26,687 nucleotides of DNA from Clostridia bacterium. Its GTDB lineage: Bacteria; Bacillota; Clostridia; Christensenellales; CAG-138. Both the position numbers and the translations under genes were made by a program. Location of the stretch: positions 1 through 26,687 of the forward strand of contig JAEDIC010000024.1 of assembly GCA_016292635.1 (NCBI GenBank). The letters are read 5' to 3'. Under the pieces are notes generated by a model. That model had not been told where the DNA came from. It saw only the letters and a program-made list of their open reading frames with translations, and searched no databases. Numbering within the stretch: position 1 is the stretch's first letter; each line of letters opens with the position of its first letter. Below, one piece after another: positions 1-7,400 of the stretch.

Positions 1-27
1 ATTAGGGCTATGCCCGAAACTGAAATA

Positions 28-46
28 CCCCCCGCTATGCGGGGGG
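28..46. terminator. GC-rich hairpin, possible terminator
   Basis: A perfect 8-bp stem (ccccccgc / gcgggggg) closes a 3-base loop. It lies 50 bases beyond the end of the MgtC gene. The downstream tails are T-rich but interrupted on both strands, so it could end that minus-strand gene, a plus-strand transcript from outside the window, or both. Two copies of the phrase ttatgtttggtt follow at about 54-80. Confidence 0.5.
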
Positions 47-95
47 ATCATTATTATGTTTGGTTTTTTATGTTTGGTTTATTTGCCCGTTTTAA

Positions 96-773
96 TTACA
101 TCTCTTCAACGAACGCGGTCTCTTCAAGGTTTGCAAGTTCTCTCAGCATATCGCCGTGATCATACTCACCCTTTGATTTAAGGGTAACGCTGAATGCTAT
201 TGCGCCAGATGTATACGCCCCCTCTGCATCCATATGAAGATTTGAATACTCTATGCTGTTATTGTGTACAAAATCGAAAAATACGCTTATAGGCACGCCT
301 TTTTTAAACGCCACATAGGCATCCAGCTGCTTTGTGTTGCGGCGCAGCATATCGTCAAGATTATGCAGAGCAGTAAGTATAACAAATATGCACACCGCAC
401 CGATCAACGCCACCTCATACAGGCCAATACCCGCCGCAAGGCCAACACATGCGCTCGCCCACAGGCCTGCCGCCGTGGTAAGTCCCCTTATCTGATTGCG
501 GGCGGTAACGATTATGCTGCCCGCCCCAAGGAAGCCTATGCCGCTTACCACCTGGGCACCCATACGCACGGGATCTCCCGTGCCGTATGCCTGATAGATA
601 TACTGATTAGTCACCATAACTATACAGGAGCCCATGCATACCAGCATATATGTTCTAAGGCCCGCAGCTCTGTTTTTCATTCCCCGCTCAAGGCCTATAA
701 CTCCGCCAAGAAATACGGCAAGCAGTATCCTCAGCACTATTGACGCCAAGGTAAGTTCTCTCATCTGGAGCAT
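96..773 (-). CDS. MgtC/SapB-family inner membrane protein
   Basis: This 225-residue protein has the N-terminal hydrophobic MgtC/SapB domain, with four or five membrane segments over about residues 8-140. The family signature is visible: GGVIGLERGMKNRAAGLRT at about 22-40 and GIGFLGAGSI with the following TTAAGLWASACVGLAAG. The soluble C-terminal part from about residue 150 resembles the small regulatory domain of longer family members. Proteins of this family are linked to magnesium limitation, acid stress and, in pathogens, survival in macrophages; their biochemical activity is unsettled. The ATG at 773 is preceded by GGGAGG at a good distance. The gene stands alone between terminators. No Mg-sensing leader was recognised upstream; the roughly 60-base gap is mostly A/T. 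Confidence 0.87.
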   Translation of the reverse strand: MLQMRELTLASIVLRILLAVFLGGVIGLERGMKNRAAGLRTYMLVCMGSCIVMVTNQYIYQAYGTGDPVRMGAQVVSGIGFLGAGSIIVTARNQIRGLTTAAGLWASACVGLAAGIGLYEVALIGAVCIFVILTALHNLDDMLRRNTKQLDAYVAFKKGVPISVFFDFVHNNSIEYSNLHMDAEGAYTSGAIAFSVTLKSKGEYDHGDMLRELANLEETAFVEEM

Positions 774-816
774 AACTACACCTCCCCCTTTTTTACATAA
801 TATCAGAATATTATAT

Positions 817-845
817 TAAAAAAAAGGCGGAATTATATCCGCCTT
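817..845 (-). terminator. Intrinsic terminator of the lipoprotein gene
   Basis: On the minus strand an 8-bp stem (aaggcgga / tccgcctt) with a 6-base loop runs into eight T residues. The 5' arm of the stem is made of the last codons of the upstream lipoprotein gene, and its stop codon lies in the loop, so the gene's end and its terminator overlap. Confidence 0.85.
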
Positions 846-1654
846 GCGCCTGCGCTGTCGCTGGTCCATTTATATATGTTTTCTGTTATATCGCTTTGGT
901 CCGCTGAATCAAATACCGTAAAATGCAGTCCATTGCCATCGCAGCGGAGCACGCTGGTCAGCCCATCTCCCCGAATAACGGTGGATTCCCACACATCCCC
1001 CTCGGTAACGATATCAACGGAATATCCGCTGCCGTCTATTTCAGAGTATTCGAGGTGTTCCTTTTGCAGAGTACCCCTAAGTGAATTGCCTGCCGCAAAC
1101 TGAAAATTCAGGGTATACGCTTCTTCCGGCTCTATGGATTCATCAGGTATGGCGGTAAGTATGGGTGTTTCCGCCGGCATAAGCGGCGTAAGCTCCATTT
1201 CCTCCCCTTCTCCCTCGTCCGCAGCGGTTTTCCGCTCGTCTATTCCGGGAGAGATGGTGCCGCTGCCGTCAGCCCCACCGAATACCAAAGACGAGAATGT
1301 GCCTTCGCTGTCCGTGGACAGCAGCCATCCGAAAGTTATCTTCCCCTCGGATACCATAAGCCCATGTTCCGCAAGGTATATAAGGGTATCTGCTGCTTCT
1401 TTGGTGGCCTCGCCTTCAAGACGGCTTTGGAACAGCTCTTCCATTGCGCCGCATGCGGCATAGTATTCTGAGTAAAACTCCAAAACGGGGTTCTTTGCCA
1501 TTTCAGGCTCCGGAGTGATCTCAGGTTCATCTACAACCGGCTCAAGGCCGGCAGGTGCATCATTATCATCATCGGGGGCTCCCATAAACCACACACATCC
1601 GCACAGGGAGAAAAGCATCGCAGCGGTCATAAGGAGTATAAAAAGCTTTTTCAT
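833..1654 (-). CDS. Predicted lipoprotein of unknown function
   Basis: The 273-residue product starts with two lysines, a hydrophobic stretch and FSLCGC, a plausible lipobox with the acylated cysteine at about residue 20. The following 30-40 residues are acidic and proline-rich, as in a linker. The rest is a soluble domain of beta-rich character; I recognise no catalytic motif or family. Its start overlaps the stop of the upstream amidase by the four bases ATGA, a strong sign of translational coupling, so it probably works at the envelope together with that amidase. No separate promoter is needed. Confidence 0.7.
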   Translation of the reverse strand: MKKLFILLMTAAMLFSLCGCVWFMGAPDDDNDAPAGLEPVVDEPEITPEPEMAKNPVLEFYSEYYAACGAMEELFQSRLEGEATKEAADTLIYLAEHGLMVSEGKITFGWLLSTDSEGTFSSLVFGGADGSGTISPGIDERKTAADEGEGEEMELTPLMPAETPILTAIPDESIEPEEAYTLNFQFAAGNSLRGTLQKEHLEYSEIDGSGYSVDIVTEGDVWESTVIRGDGLTSVLRCDGNGLHFTVFDSADQSDITENIYKWTSDSAGARRI

Positions 1655-2472
1655 CCTTCGCTCTCCTCCGCACAGAATGCGGCAATGCCGCAGAATATTC
1701 CCTCGGCACAGCTGCTCTGATATGAATCCCTGCTCAGAAGCCCGTCCTCATTGGGATTTGAAAGGTATCCCATCTCTATGGTAACCACAGGGCTGTATGA
1801 CCAATTGAAGCCCGTCTGGGTAGAGGTATAACTCACTCCCTTACAGGCCGCGCCCGTTGCGGCGCAGAACTCGGTAAGCACCTGCTTGCCAAGGGCCTCG
1901 CTCCTGTCGTGTATTTCCATATCGGAACCGGGGGCAATTATAAGGGCGCCGTTTGTGCGCTGACAACGGGAGCTGTTGCAGTGTATCCTTACCCAAAAGT
2001 CCACATCCTCACGGTTCATCATAGCCGCACGTTCAATGTTGGATATATTTACATCGTTTGTGCTGCGAGTCATTATTACCTCGGCACCGGCGGCGCGTAA
2101 AAGGCTCTCAAGCTTTAAGGACACCTCAAGGTTTATATCGTATTCCTCCGTGCCTGAGCGTACGCCTACTGCGCCTGGGCTCATGCGGTCCTTAGTTATC
2201 TTCTCATTATCGGGATATACCTGCTCTTGAGCGGTATCCGCTGTAAGCTGGTGCCCCGGGTCTATGCCTATGGTAAATCCAACCATGGAGTAAGCGTAAG
2301 GATCAAACTCCGCATTCACATCGCCCATGGCCTGATCGAACCGGCTTTCCGCCCGCTTTGCCAGTATATCCTCAGGATTAAAATCATACGGTGCGGCAAA
2401 AGCAGCGCCGCATTGTAGCAGCGCCGCAAATACCGTCATAGTCAGGATGATTTTTTTGACAAAAGCCGTCAT
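1651..2472 (-). CDS. Secreted N-acetylmuramoyl-L-alanine amidase (Amidase_3)
   Basis: Cleaves the bond between N-acetylmuramate and L-alanine in peptidoglycan. A signal peptide occupies residues 1-26, ending in a probable AFA cleavage site. The zinc-dependent Amidase_3 fold follows: GIDPGHQ (His74), an acidic pair in GTEEYD (about 109-110), IHCNSS (His164) and the catalytic-glutamate motif TIEMGYLSN (Glu233). All expected ligands are present. At 273 residues it is close to CwlD-type spore-cortex amidases, which would suit a spore former, but sequence alone does not separate CwlD from other cell-wall amidases. It has a Shine-Dalgarno GAGGA just before the ATG and is the first gene of a two-gene unit with the lipoprotein downstream. 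Confidence 0.87.
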   Translation of the reverse strand: MTAFVKKIILTMTVFAALLQCGAAFAAPYDFNPEDILAKRAESRFDQAMGDVNAEFDPYAYSMVGFTIGIDPGHQLTADTAQEQVYPDNEKITKDRMSPGAVGVRSGTEEYDINLEVSLKLESLLRAAGAEVIMTRSTNDVNISNIERAAMMNREDVDFWVRIHCNSSRCQRTNGALIIAPGSDMEIHDRSEALGKQVLTEFCAATGAACKGVSYTSTQTGFNWSYSPVVTIEMGYLSNPNEDGLLSRDSYQSSCAEGIFCGIAAFCAEESEG

Positions 2473-2506
2473 GGTTCCTCGCCTGGGTTCAAAAGTTTAC
2501 GAGTAT

Positions 2507-2515
2507 ATTCTACCA
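2507..2515 (-). promoter_or_regulatory. Extended -10 promoter for the amidase-lipoprotein pair
   Basis: TGGTAGAAT fits an extended -10 box. The -35 position is poor, which is common for extended -10 promoters. It lies about 35 bases before the amidase start. Confidence 0.45.
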
Positions 2516-2585
2516 CTATCCGGCGAAATATGTAACCATCCCTCCGTTGAACAAATTGTTAATTATACCTGTTTTCGCCTTAAAA

Positions 2586-5003
2586 TTAAGAAAGCTTGCG
2601 GAAAACCAGCCTGTCTCCTTCCACGTCTGCCACCACTCTGTCTCCAAGGCGTATACGGCCTGCCAGCAGCTCCTCGCTCAGGTTATCCTCAACCTGATGC
2701 TGTATGGCCCTGCGAAGGGGCCTTGCCCCGTATACCGGGTCAAAACCATCCTGTGACAGATGTTCCTCCGCCTCCGGCGTTACGGTAAGAGTTATACCGC
2801 GCTCTCCAAGGCGCTCGGATACTCCCTTGAGCATAAGGCGCACTATCTCCCGTGTCTGCTCTCGCTCCAGCTGATGGAAGATGATTATCTCGTCCACCCT
2901 GTTGATAAACTCAGGGGAGAATGTTTTTTTCAGTTCCGCCATCATGCTCTCACGCATACGCTCATAGGTAAGGGCAGGATTCTCCGCGCCAAAGCCCACG
3001 GCATTGCGCTTGCCAACGCTGGATGCGCCCACGTTTGAGGTCATGATGATTATGGTGTTGCGGAAATCCACCACCCTGCCCTTGGCATCGGCCAGGCGTC
3101 CGTCCTCCAGCACCTGAAGCAGTATGTTGAAAACATCGGGATGGGCCTTTTCTATCTCATCCAGCAGCACCACGGTATAAGGCTTTCTGCGCACACGCTC
3201 TGTAAGCTGTCCTCCGTCCTCATAGCCAATATAGCCCGGCGGTGAACCCATAAGCTTGCTTACGCTGTGCGGCTCCATGTATTCCGACATATCCAGCCGA
3301 ACCATGGCGTCTTCCCTGTCAAACATAGCCTCGGCAAGCGCCTTGGAAAGCTCGGTTTTTCCTACGCCTGTGGGCCCCAGAAAAAGGTATGAGCCAATTG
3401 GGCGGCGGGGGTCTTTAAGCCCTGCCCTGGCCCTGCGTATTGCGCGGGACACGGCGGACACCGCCTCATCCTGCCCCACCACCCGGCTATGGAGTGCGTC
3501 CTCCAAAGTAAGCAGTTTTTTACTTTCGTCCTCTGTAAGACGTTTAACTGGTATGCCCGTCCATGCGTTAACCACCTCGGCTATATCGTTTTCCGTAACG
3601 GTGCTTTCTGTGCTGTCCCGGCTGCGCTCCCAGTCTGCTTTGCGGGCGGTCATTTCCTCACGAAGGGTCCGTTCCTCGTCCCTTATGGCGGCGGCGCGTT
3701 CAAAGTTTTGATTGTTTACCGCCTCTTCCTTTTCCTTGAGGAGCTCAGTCAGCTTATCCTCCAGCGCCCGCATATCCGGCGGTGACACATATGCCGCAAG
3801 GCGCACGCGGCTGGCCGCCTCGTCCATCAGGTCTATGGCCTTATCCGGCAGAAATCTGTCTGAAATATACCTGTCCGAAAGCTCCACAGCGGCACGAATT
3901 GCTCCGTCCGTAATTGTGGCCTTGTGATGTGCTTCGTAACGGTCCCTAAGGCCAAAGAGTATCTCCACCGCCTCATCACGGCTGGGCTCGCCAACGGATA
4001 CCGGCTGGAAGCGGCGCTCCAGCGCTCCATCCTTTTCTATGTATTTGCGGTATTCGTCAGGGGTGGTTGCGCCCACTACCTGTATCAAGCCACGGGCAAG
4101 AGCGGGCTTCATTATATTGGAAGCGTCTATGCTGCCCTCTGATGCGCCCGCGCCGACTATAGTATGAAGCTCGTCTATAAACAGTATGGTATTCTTATTC
4201 TCAATAAGCTCATCTATGGCGGACTTTATCCTCGCCTCAAATTCGCCCCGATATTTTGTGCCGGCAAGCATTCCGCCCATTTCAAGGGTGACTACCCGCT
4301 TATTTTTAAGAAGCTCGGGAATATTCCCTCCCGCTATGCGCTGGGCAAGGCCCTCTATTATGGCGCTTTTGCCAACGCCCGGATCCCCTATGAGTACGGG
4401 ATTATTCTTTGTGCGGCGGGAAAGTATCTGTATCACCCGCTGTATCTCCTGCTCCCTGCCTATTACGGGATCCAGCTCGCCGTTTCTTGCAAGGCGGGTA
4501 ATGTCCTTTCCGTATTGATCCAGCACAGGGGTATTGGAGGGCTGTTCATTTGCGCCCTTTTCGGATTTGCGGGTTGTGCCGGACAGCATCTGATTCAGCA
4601 GCGTAAAATCCACTCCAAGGTCCGCAAGAATGCGCACCGCCACGCAGTCCCTCTCCCTGAGTATGGCAAGAAGTATATGCTCAGTGCCGATGTAGCTGTT
4701 TTTTAATGACTTGGCTTCATATAGGCTAAGCTCAAGTATTTTTTTTGTTCGGGGGGTATAGCCAAAGCTGTCGGTAAAGTGATAATCGCCATGGCCCACC
4801 AGCTCTTCCGCTCGGCGGGATACCTCCGCGGCAGATATGCCAAACTGGGCAAGGGCACGGGAAGCAGCCCCCTCCTCCTCCCGAATGAGGCCCAGCAGCA
4901 AATGCTCGCTGCCCACATAATTATGGCCCATATCCTTGGCGCTTTCCTGAGCCAGGGCGAGAGCACGGCGCGCCCCCTCGGTAAACCTTTCGATGAAGTC
5001 CAT
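2586..5003 (-). CDS. clpC: ClpC, AAA+ unfoldase of the ClpCP protease
   Basis: An 805-residue class I Clp ATPase that unfolds proteins and feeds them to ClpP. It has two Clp_N repeats (about 1-140) and a first AAA module with GDPGVGKS at about 207-214. A UVR motif follows in the linker (NNQNFERAAAIRDEE, about 420-435), the contact surface for McsA/MecA-type adaptors. The second AAA module has GPTGVGKT and the C-terminal ClpB_D2 domain. The UVR motif and the length separate ClpC from ClpB and ClpE. Translation probably begins at the ATG at 5003, seven bases after GGAGG, rather than at the TTG one codon upstream. In many Bacillota clpC is the last gene of ctsR-mcsA-mcsB-clpC. Here those genes are absent and the upstream neighbour is unrelated, so clpC seems to be transcribed alone from its own leader. 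Confidence 0.96.
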   Translation of the reverse strand: MDFIERFTEGARRALALAQESAKDMGHNYVGSEHLLLGLIREEEGAASRALAQFGISAAEVSRRAEELVGHGDYHFTDSFGYTPRTKKILELSLYEAKSLKNSYIGTEHILLAILRERDCVAVRILADLGVDFTLLNQMLSGTTRKSEKGANEQPSNTPVLDQYGKDITRLARNGELDPVIGREQEIQRVIQILSRRTKNNPVLIGDPGVGKSAIIEGLAQRIAGGNIPELLKNKRVVTLEMGGMLAGTKYRGEFEARIKSAIDELIENKNTILFIDELHTIVGAGASEGSIDASNIMKPALARGLIQVVGATTPDEYRKYIEKDGALERRFQPVSVGEPSRDEAVEILFGLRDRYEAHHKATITDGAIRAAVELSDRYISDRFLPDKAIDLMDEAASRVRLAAYVSPPDMRALEDKLTELLKEKEEAVNNQNFERAAAIRDEERTLREEMTARKADWERSRDSTESTVTENDIAEVVNAWTGIPVKRLTEDESKKLLTLEDALHSRVVGQDEAVSAVSRAIRRARAGLKDPRRPIGSYLFLGPTGVGKTELSKALAEAMFDREDAMVRLDMSEYMEPHSVSKLMGSPPGYIGYEDGGQLTERVRRKPYTVVLLDEIEKAHPDVFNILLQVLEDGRLADAKGRVVDFRNTIIIMTSNVGASSVGKRNAVGFGAENPALTYERMRESMMAELKKTFSPEFINRVDEIIIFHQLEREQTREIVRLMLKGVSERLGERGITLTVTPEAEEHLSQDGFDPVYGARPLRRAIQHQVEDNLSEELLAGRIRLGDRVVADVEGDRLVFRKLS

Positions 5004-5059
5004 CAAACGACCTCCGTATATTGCTGATTATATTTTAATGCAAACGTCTTATATAAGCA

Positions 5060-5136
5060 ACGAAAAACGACTCCCATTCACAATGGGAGCCGCGAAACAT
5101 CGGTTGCCTTGAAAGGGAACTCGTTTCTCACTTGCA
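5060..5136 (-). ncRNA. Structured leader or small RNA with intrinsic terminator, upstream of clpC
   Basis: On the minus strand, just after a TATAAT box, lies a compact structured segment. GAAAC (5123-5127) pairs with GTTTC (5094-5098). Inside it is a smaller hairpin around 5103-5120, with one mismatch and loop TTTCAA. An intrinsic terminator follows: CTCCCATT paired with AATGGGAG (5071-5089) and then TTTTT (5063-5067). Transcription from the upstream box would therefore give either a RNA of about 75 nt or, on read-through, the clpC mRNA. I do not recognise the fold as any named riboswitch. It could be an attenuator controlling clpC or an independent small RNA. Confidence 0.5.
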
Positions 5137-5141
5137 AGTAT

Positions 5142-5147
5142 ATTATA
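5142..5147 (-). promoter_or_regulatory. -10 box for the clpC leader
   Basis: A perfect TATAAT on the minus strand. No convincing -35 hexamer lies at 16-18 bases (atgaaa is the best). I see neither a CIRCE element nor a CtsR heptad repeat nearby. The 5150-5249 stretch around it is AT-rich and otherwise featureless. Confidence 0.5.
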
Positions 5148-5249
5148 ACCCGCCCTTACAGGGATTTCATCACAAAAGTATTACAAACCCATCAATTGTT
5201 GATTAAGTTTTAATTTAATATTTGAATAACTTATATGTATTCGTGGGTT

Positions 5250-5912
5250 CTATTCATTTATTGACACCGTGATATACAGTTTATCATCCATAAGCCTCAC
5301 TGTATGCTGAAAACCGTCGGCCGTCATATCCCTGTCCTTGCCGTCCTCGCCGGTTTGGCTCACAAGGGACAGCATGGAAGTAATATCTCCGTAATCTACC
5401 TCTCCCATTATATCCAGCCCACTTACAAGGGCGGTAATAGCATCCTTAAGCCAATTCCCTTCCAGCTCGTACGCAGTTATGCGCTGTTCGTAAAGGGATA
5501 TTTCCACGGGTGTTGGGTTATTTGGCAGGGGCTCGGGCTCAGGTGCGGCAGGCACTGTAAGGGTGAATGCGCATACGCCGCCGTTTCTCAATGACAGCAC
5601 CAGCTTCCCTTCGGGAAGGTCCTTTCGTGTCAATATATACGCCTTCGCGGAAGCGCCTGTCTTATCCCCTTCTGCTATTTCCGCGGCAAGGCCGTATTCC
5701 TCCGCTCTATCGAAGAAGACATCCGCGGAAGGATATGCCCGCTGCTTTTCCTCTATAGGCACAGGGGTTGCAGAAGAATCCGAAGCGGCGATGATCTCAT
5801 CGCTGCCACGGCTGCCCAGCAGATAAAGCCCAATGCAGCACAGCACCATTGCGCCGCTGAAAATAATGCCGGCCTTTCCCTTGCCGAATTTTTCCCTGTC
5901 CTGCTTTGCCAT
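5250..5912 (-). CDS. Membrane-anchored protein of unknown function
   Basis: A 220-residue protein with a short charged N-terminus, one membrane helix at about residues 14-33 (IIFSGAMVLCCIGLYLLGS) and a predicted extracytoplasmic remainder. A proline-rich stretch (PAAPEPEPLPNNPTP) divides a small beta-rich first half from an alpha/beta second half. No family, lipobox or catalytic motif was recognised. It starts only three bases after the rluD stop, with GGAGAG upstream, so it is the last gene of the polA-to-rluD run. Being at the end of the run says little about its function. Confidence 0.7.
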   Translation of the reverse strand: MAKQDREKFGKGKAGIIFSGAMVLCCIGLYLLGSRGSDEIIAASDSSATPVPIEEKQRAYPSADVFFDRAEEYGLAAEIAEGDKTGASAKAYILTRKDLPEGKLVLSLRNGGVCAFTLTVPAAPEPEPLPNNPTPVEISLYEQRITAYELEGNWLKDAITALVSGLDIMGEVDYGDITSMLSLVSQTGEDGKDRDMTADGFQHTVRLMDDKLYITVSINE

Positions 5913-5915
5913 TAT

Positions 5916-6893
5916 TTATTGCTCTCCAAATGCCGCTTTAAGCGTAGTTTCTATATCTTCGGCTTCCTTTCTCCCTGCCTTCTTAAGGGCGGAAGTGAAA
6001 TATTCCGGCACATCCGCCCTGAATATCATCCGCTCACCTGTGGCGGGATGAGTAAGCTCAAGGCGGGCGGCATGAAGAGCCTGTCCCTCAAGGCCAAGCT
6101 TCGGCTTTGCTGAGCCGTAAACCGTATCCCCCGCGACGGGGTGCTTTATATAGGCCATGTGTACCCTTATCTGATGGGTGCGCCCCGTTTCCAGGCGGGC
6201 TTCTATTAGAGTATATACCCCGTATCTTTCCAACACCCGCCAGTGTGTTACGGCCTCCCTGCCGTCTTTAACCACCGCCATGCGCTTTCTGTCTACGGGG
6301 TGACGGCCTATTGGGGCGTCCACCGTTCCTGAGTCTTCTTTTATGTTGCCGTCCACTATGGCGATATAGGTACGGCGGGCAGAATGCTCCTTAAGCTGGG
6401 CCGCAAGGGATGCATGGGCCATGTCGTTTTTTGCCACCACTATAAGGCCGGAGGTAAGCTTGTCTATCCGGTGAACTATGCCGGGGCGCAGCTCTCCGCC
6501 TATGCCGGAAAGGTCGCTCAGGTGGTACATCAATGCGTTTACCAGCGTTCCGCCGGGATTGCCCGGGGCGGGATGCACCACCATGCCCTTGGGCTTGTTT
6601 ATTACAGCTATATGGCTGTCCTCATAAACTATGTTAATTGGTATATTCTCGGGGATAATATCCACCTCCGCCGCGGGGCGAAGCAGAACCGTTACCTCGT
6701 CATTTACCCTAAGCTTTTGATTGGCCTTGGCTATCGTGCCGTTGAGAAGCACATCTCCCTCGGCTATCATGCGCTGAGCGGCAGAGCGGGTCATATCCCC
6801 AGCCCGAGCGCAAAAAACATCCAGCCGTTCTCCGGCTGTATTCGCCATAAGGGTATTGTATTCCGGCAGGTCAAAGCCCGCGTCCTGGGTCAT
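5916..6893 (-). CDS. RluD-type 23S rRNA pseudouridine synthase
   Basis: Converts specific uridines in 23S rRNA to pseudouridine. The 325-residue protein has an N-terminal S4 RNA-binding domain (about 20-75) and a RsuA/RluABCD catalytic domain. The catalytic aspartate lies in HRIDKLTSGL (Asp144), where isoleucine replaces the usual leucine before Asp. NKPKGMVVHPAPGN and RTHQIRVHMAYIKHP are also typical. The family has several members (RluA, RluC, RluD) with different target uridines; the S4 domain and length favour RluD, but the target is not proven. The start overlaps the lspA stop by one base (TAATG). The lspA-rluD order is conserved in many Bacillota, which supports co-transcription. Confidence 0.92.
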   Translation of the reverse strand: MTQDAGFDLPEYNTLMANTAGERLDVFCARAGDMTRSAAQRMIAEGDVLLNGTIAKANQKLRVNDEVTVLLRPAAEVDIIPENIPINIVYEDSHIAVINKPKGMVVHPAPGNPGGTLVNALMYHLSDLSGIGGELRPGIVHRIDKLTSGLIVVAKNDMAHASLAAQLKEHSARRTYIAIVDGNIKEDSGTVDAPIGRHPVDRKRMAVVKDGREAVTHWRVLERYGVYTLIEARLETGRTHQIRVHMAYIKHPVAGDTVYGSAKPKLGLEGQALHAARLELTHPATGERMIFRADVPEYFTSALKKAGRKEAEDIETTLKAAFGEQ

Positions 6894-7387
6894 TACCGTT
6901 CTTCCTCCGCATCCGGCTTTTTATCGTCGGCGATGTACTTTTTACCCTTAAAAAACAAAACATCCAGTATCATCAATCCGCAGCCTATGCATACCGCCAT
7001 ATCCGCCACATTGAACACGGGGAAGTTTATGGCCGCAACGTATATCATATCCCGAACATAGCCCAAGGCCACCCTGTCGATAAGGTTGCCAACGGCGCCG
7101 GACAGCAGCAGGCATATGGAAAAACGCATGAGAAAATGCATGGACCTGCGCTCTTTTATGAGAAACCAAACAAGGCCTATTACGGCAATGCCGGTTATCA
7201 CCAGAAAAAACCACTTGCCGCCCTGCATCATGCCGAAAGCTGCGCCCCGGTTTTCCACATAAGTGAAGTGAAGAACGCCTTCCCAAATCTTTATATCGCC
7301 GTTTGCCGCAAGGTCTGTAACGGCCTTTACCTTGGTTATCTGGTCTATTATAAGCACTGCTATTCCTGTTAAAACGCAAATCAGCAT
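6893..7387 (-). CDS. lspA: Lipoprotein signal peptidase (signal peptidase II)
   Basis: A 164-residue polytopic membrane protease that removes the signal peptide of diacylglyceryl-modified prolipoproteins. It has four hydrophobic segments and the signatures IIDQITK (about 13-19), ENRGAAFGM (about 45-53), GNLIDR with catalytic Asp104 and FNVADMAV with catalytic Asp129. Both catalytic aspartates are intact. It lies directly after a lipoprotein gene (13-base gap) and overlaps rluD by one base. At least two lipoproteins in this window (ends 833 and 7401) are plausible substrates. AGGGG lies about 10 bases before the ATG. Confidence 0.95.
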   Translation of the reverse strand: MLICVLTGIAVLIIDQITKVKAVTDLAANGDIKIWEGVLHFTYVENRGAAFGMMQGGKWFFLVITGIAVIGLVWFLIKERRSMHFLMRFSICLLLSGAVGNLIDRVALGYVRDMIYVAAINFPVFNVADMAVCIGCGLMILDVLFFKGKKYIADDKKPDAEEER

Positions 7388-7400
7388 ACAGTTTATCCCC

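Noticed and set aside
5007..5249. CIRCE or CtsR operator in front of clpC
   Set aside because: I looked for the TTAGCACTC inverted repeat and the GGTCAAA heptads and found neither; only the structured leader is visible.
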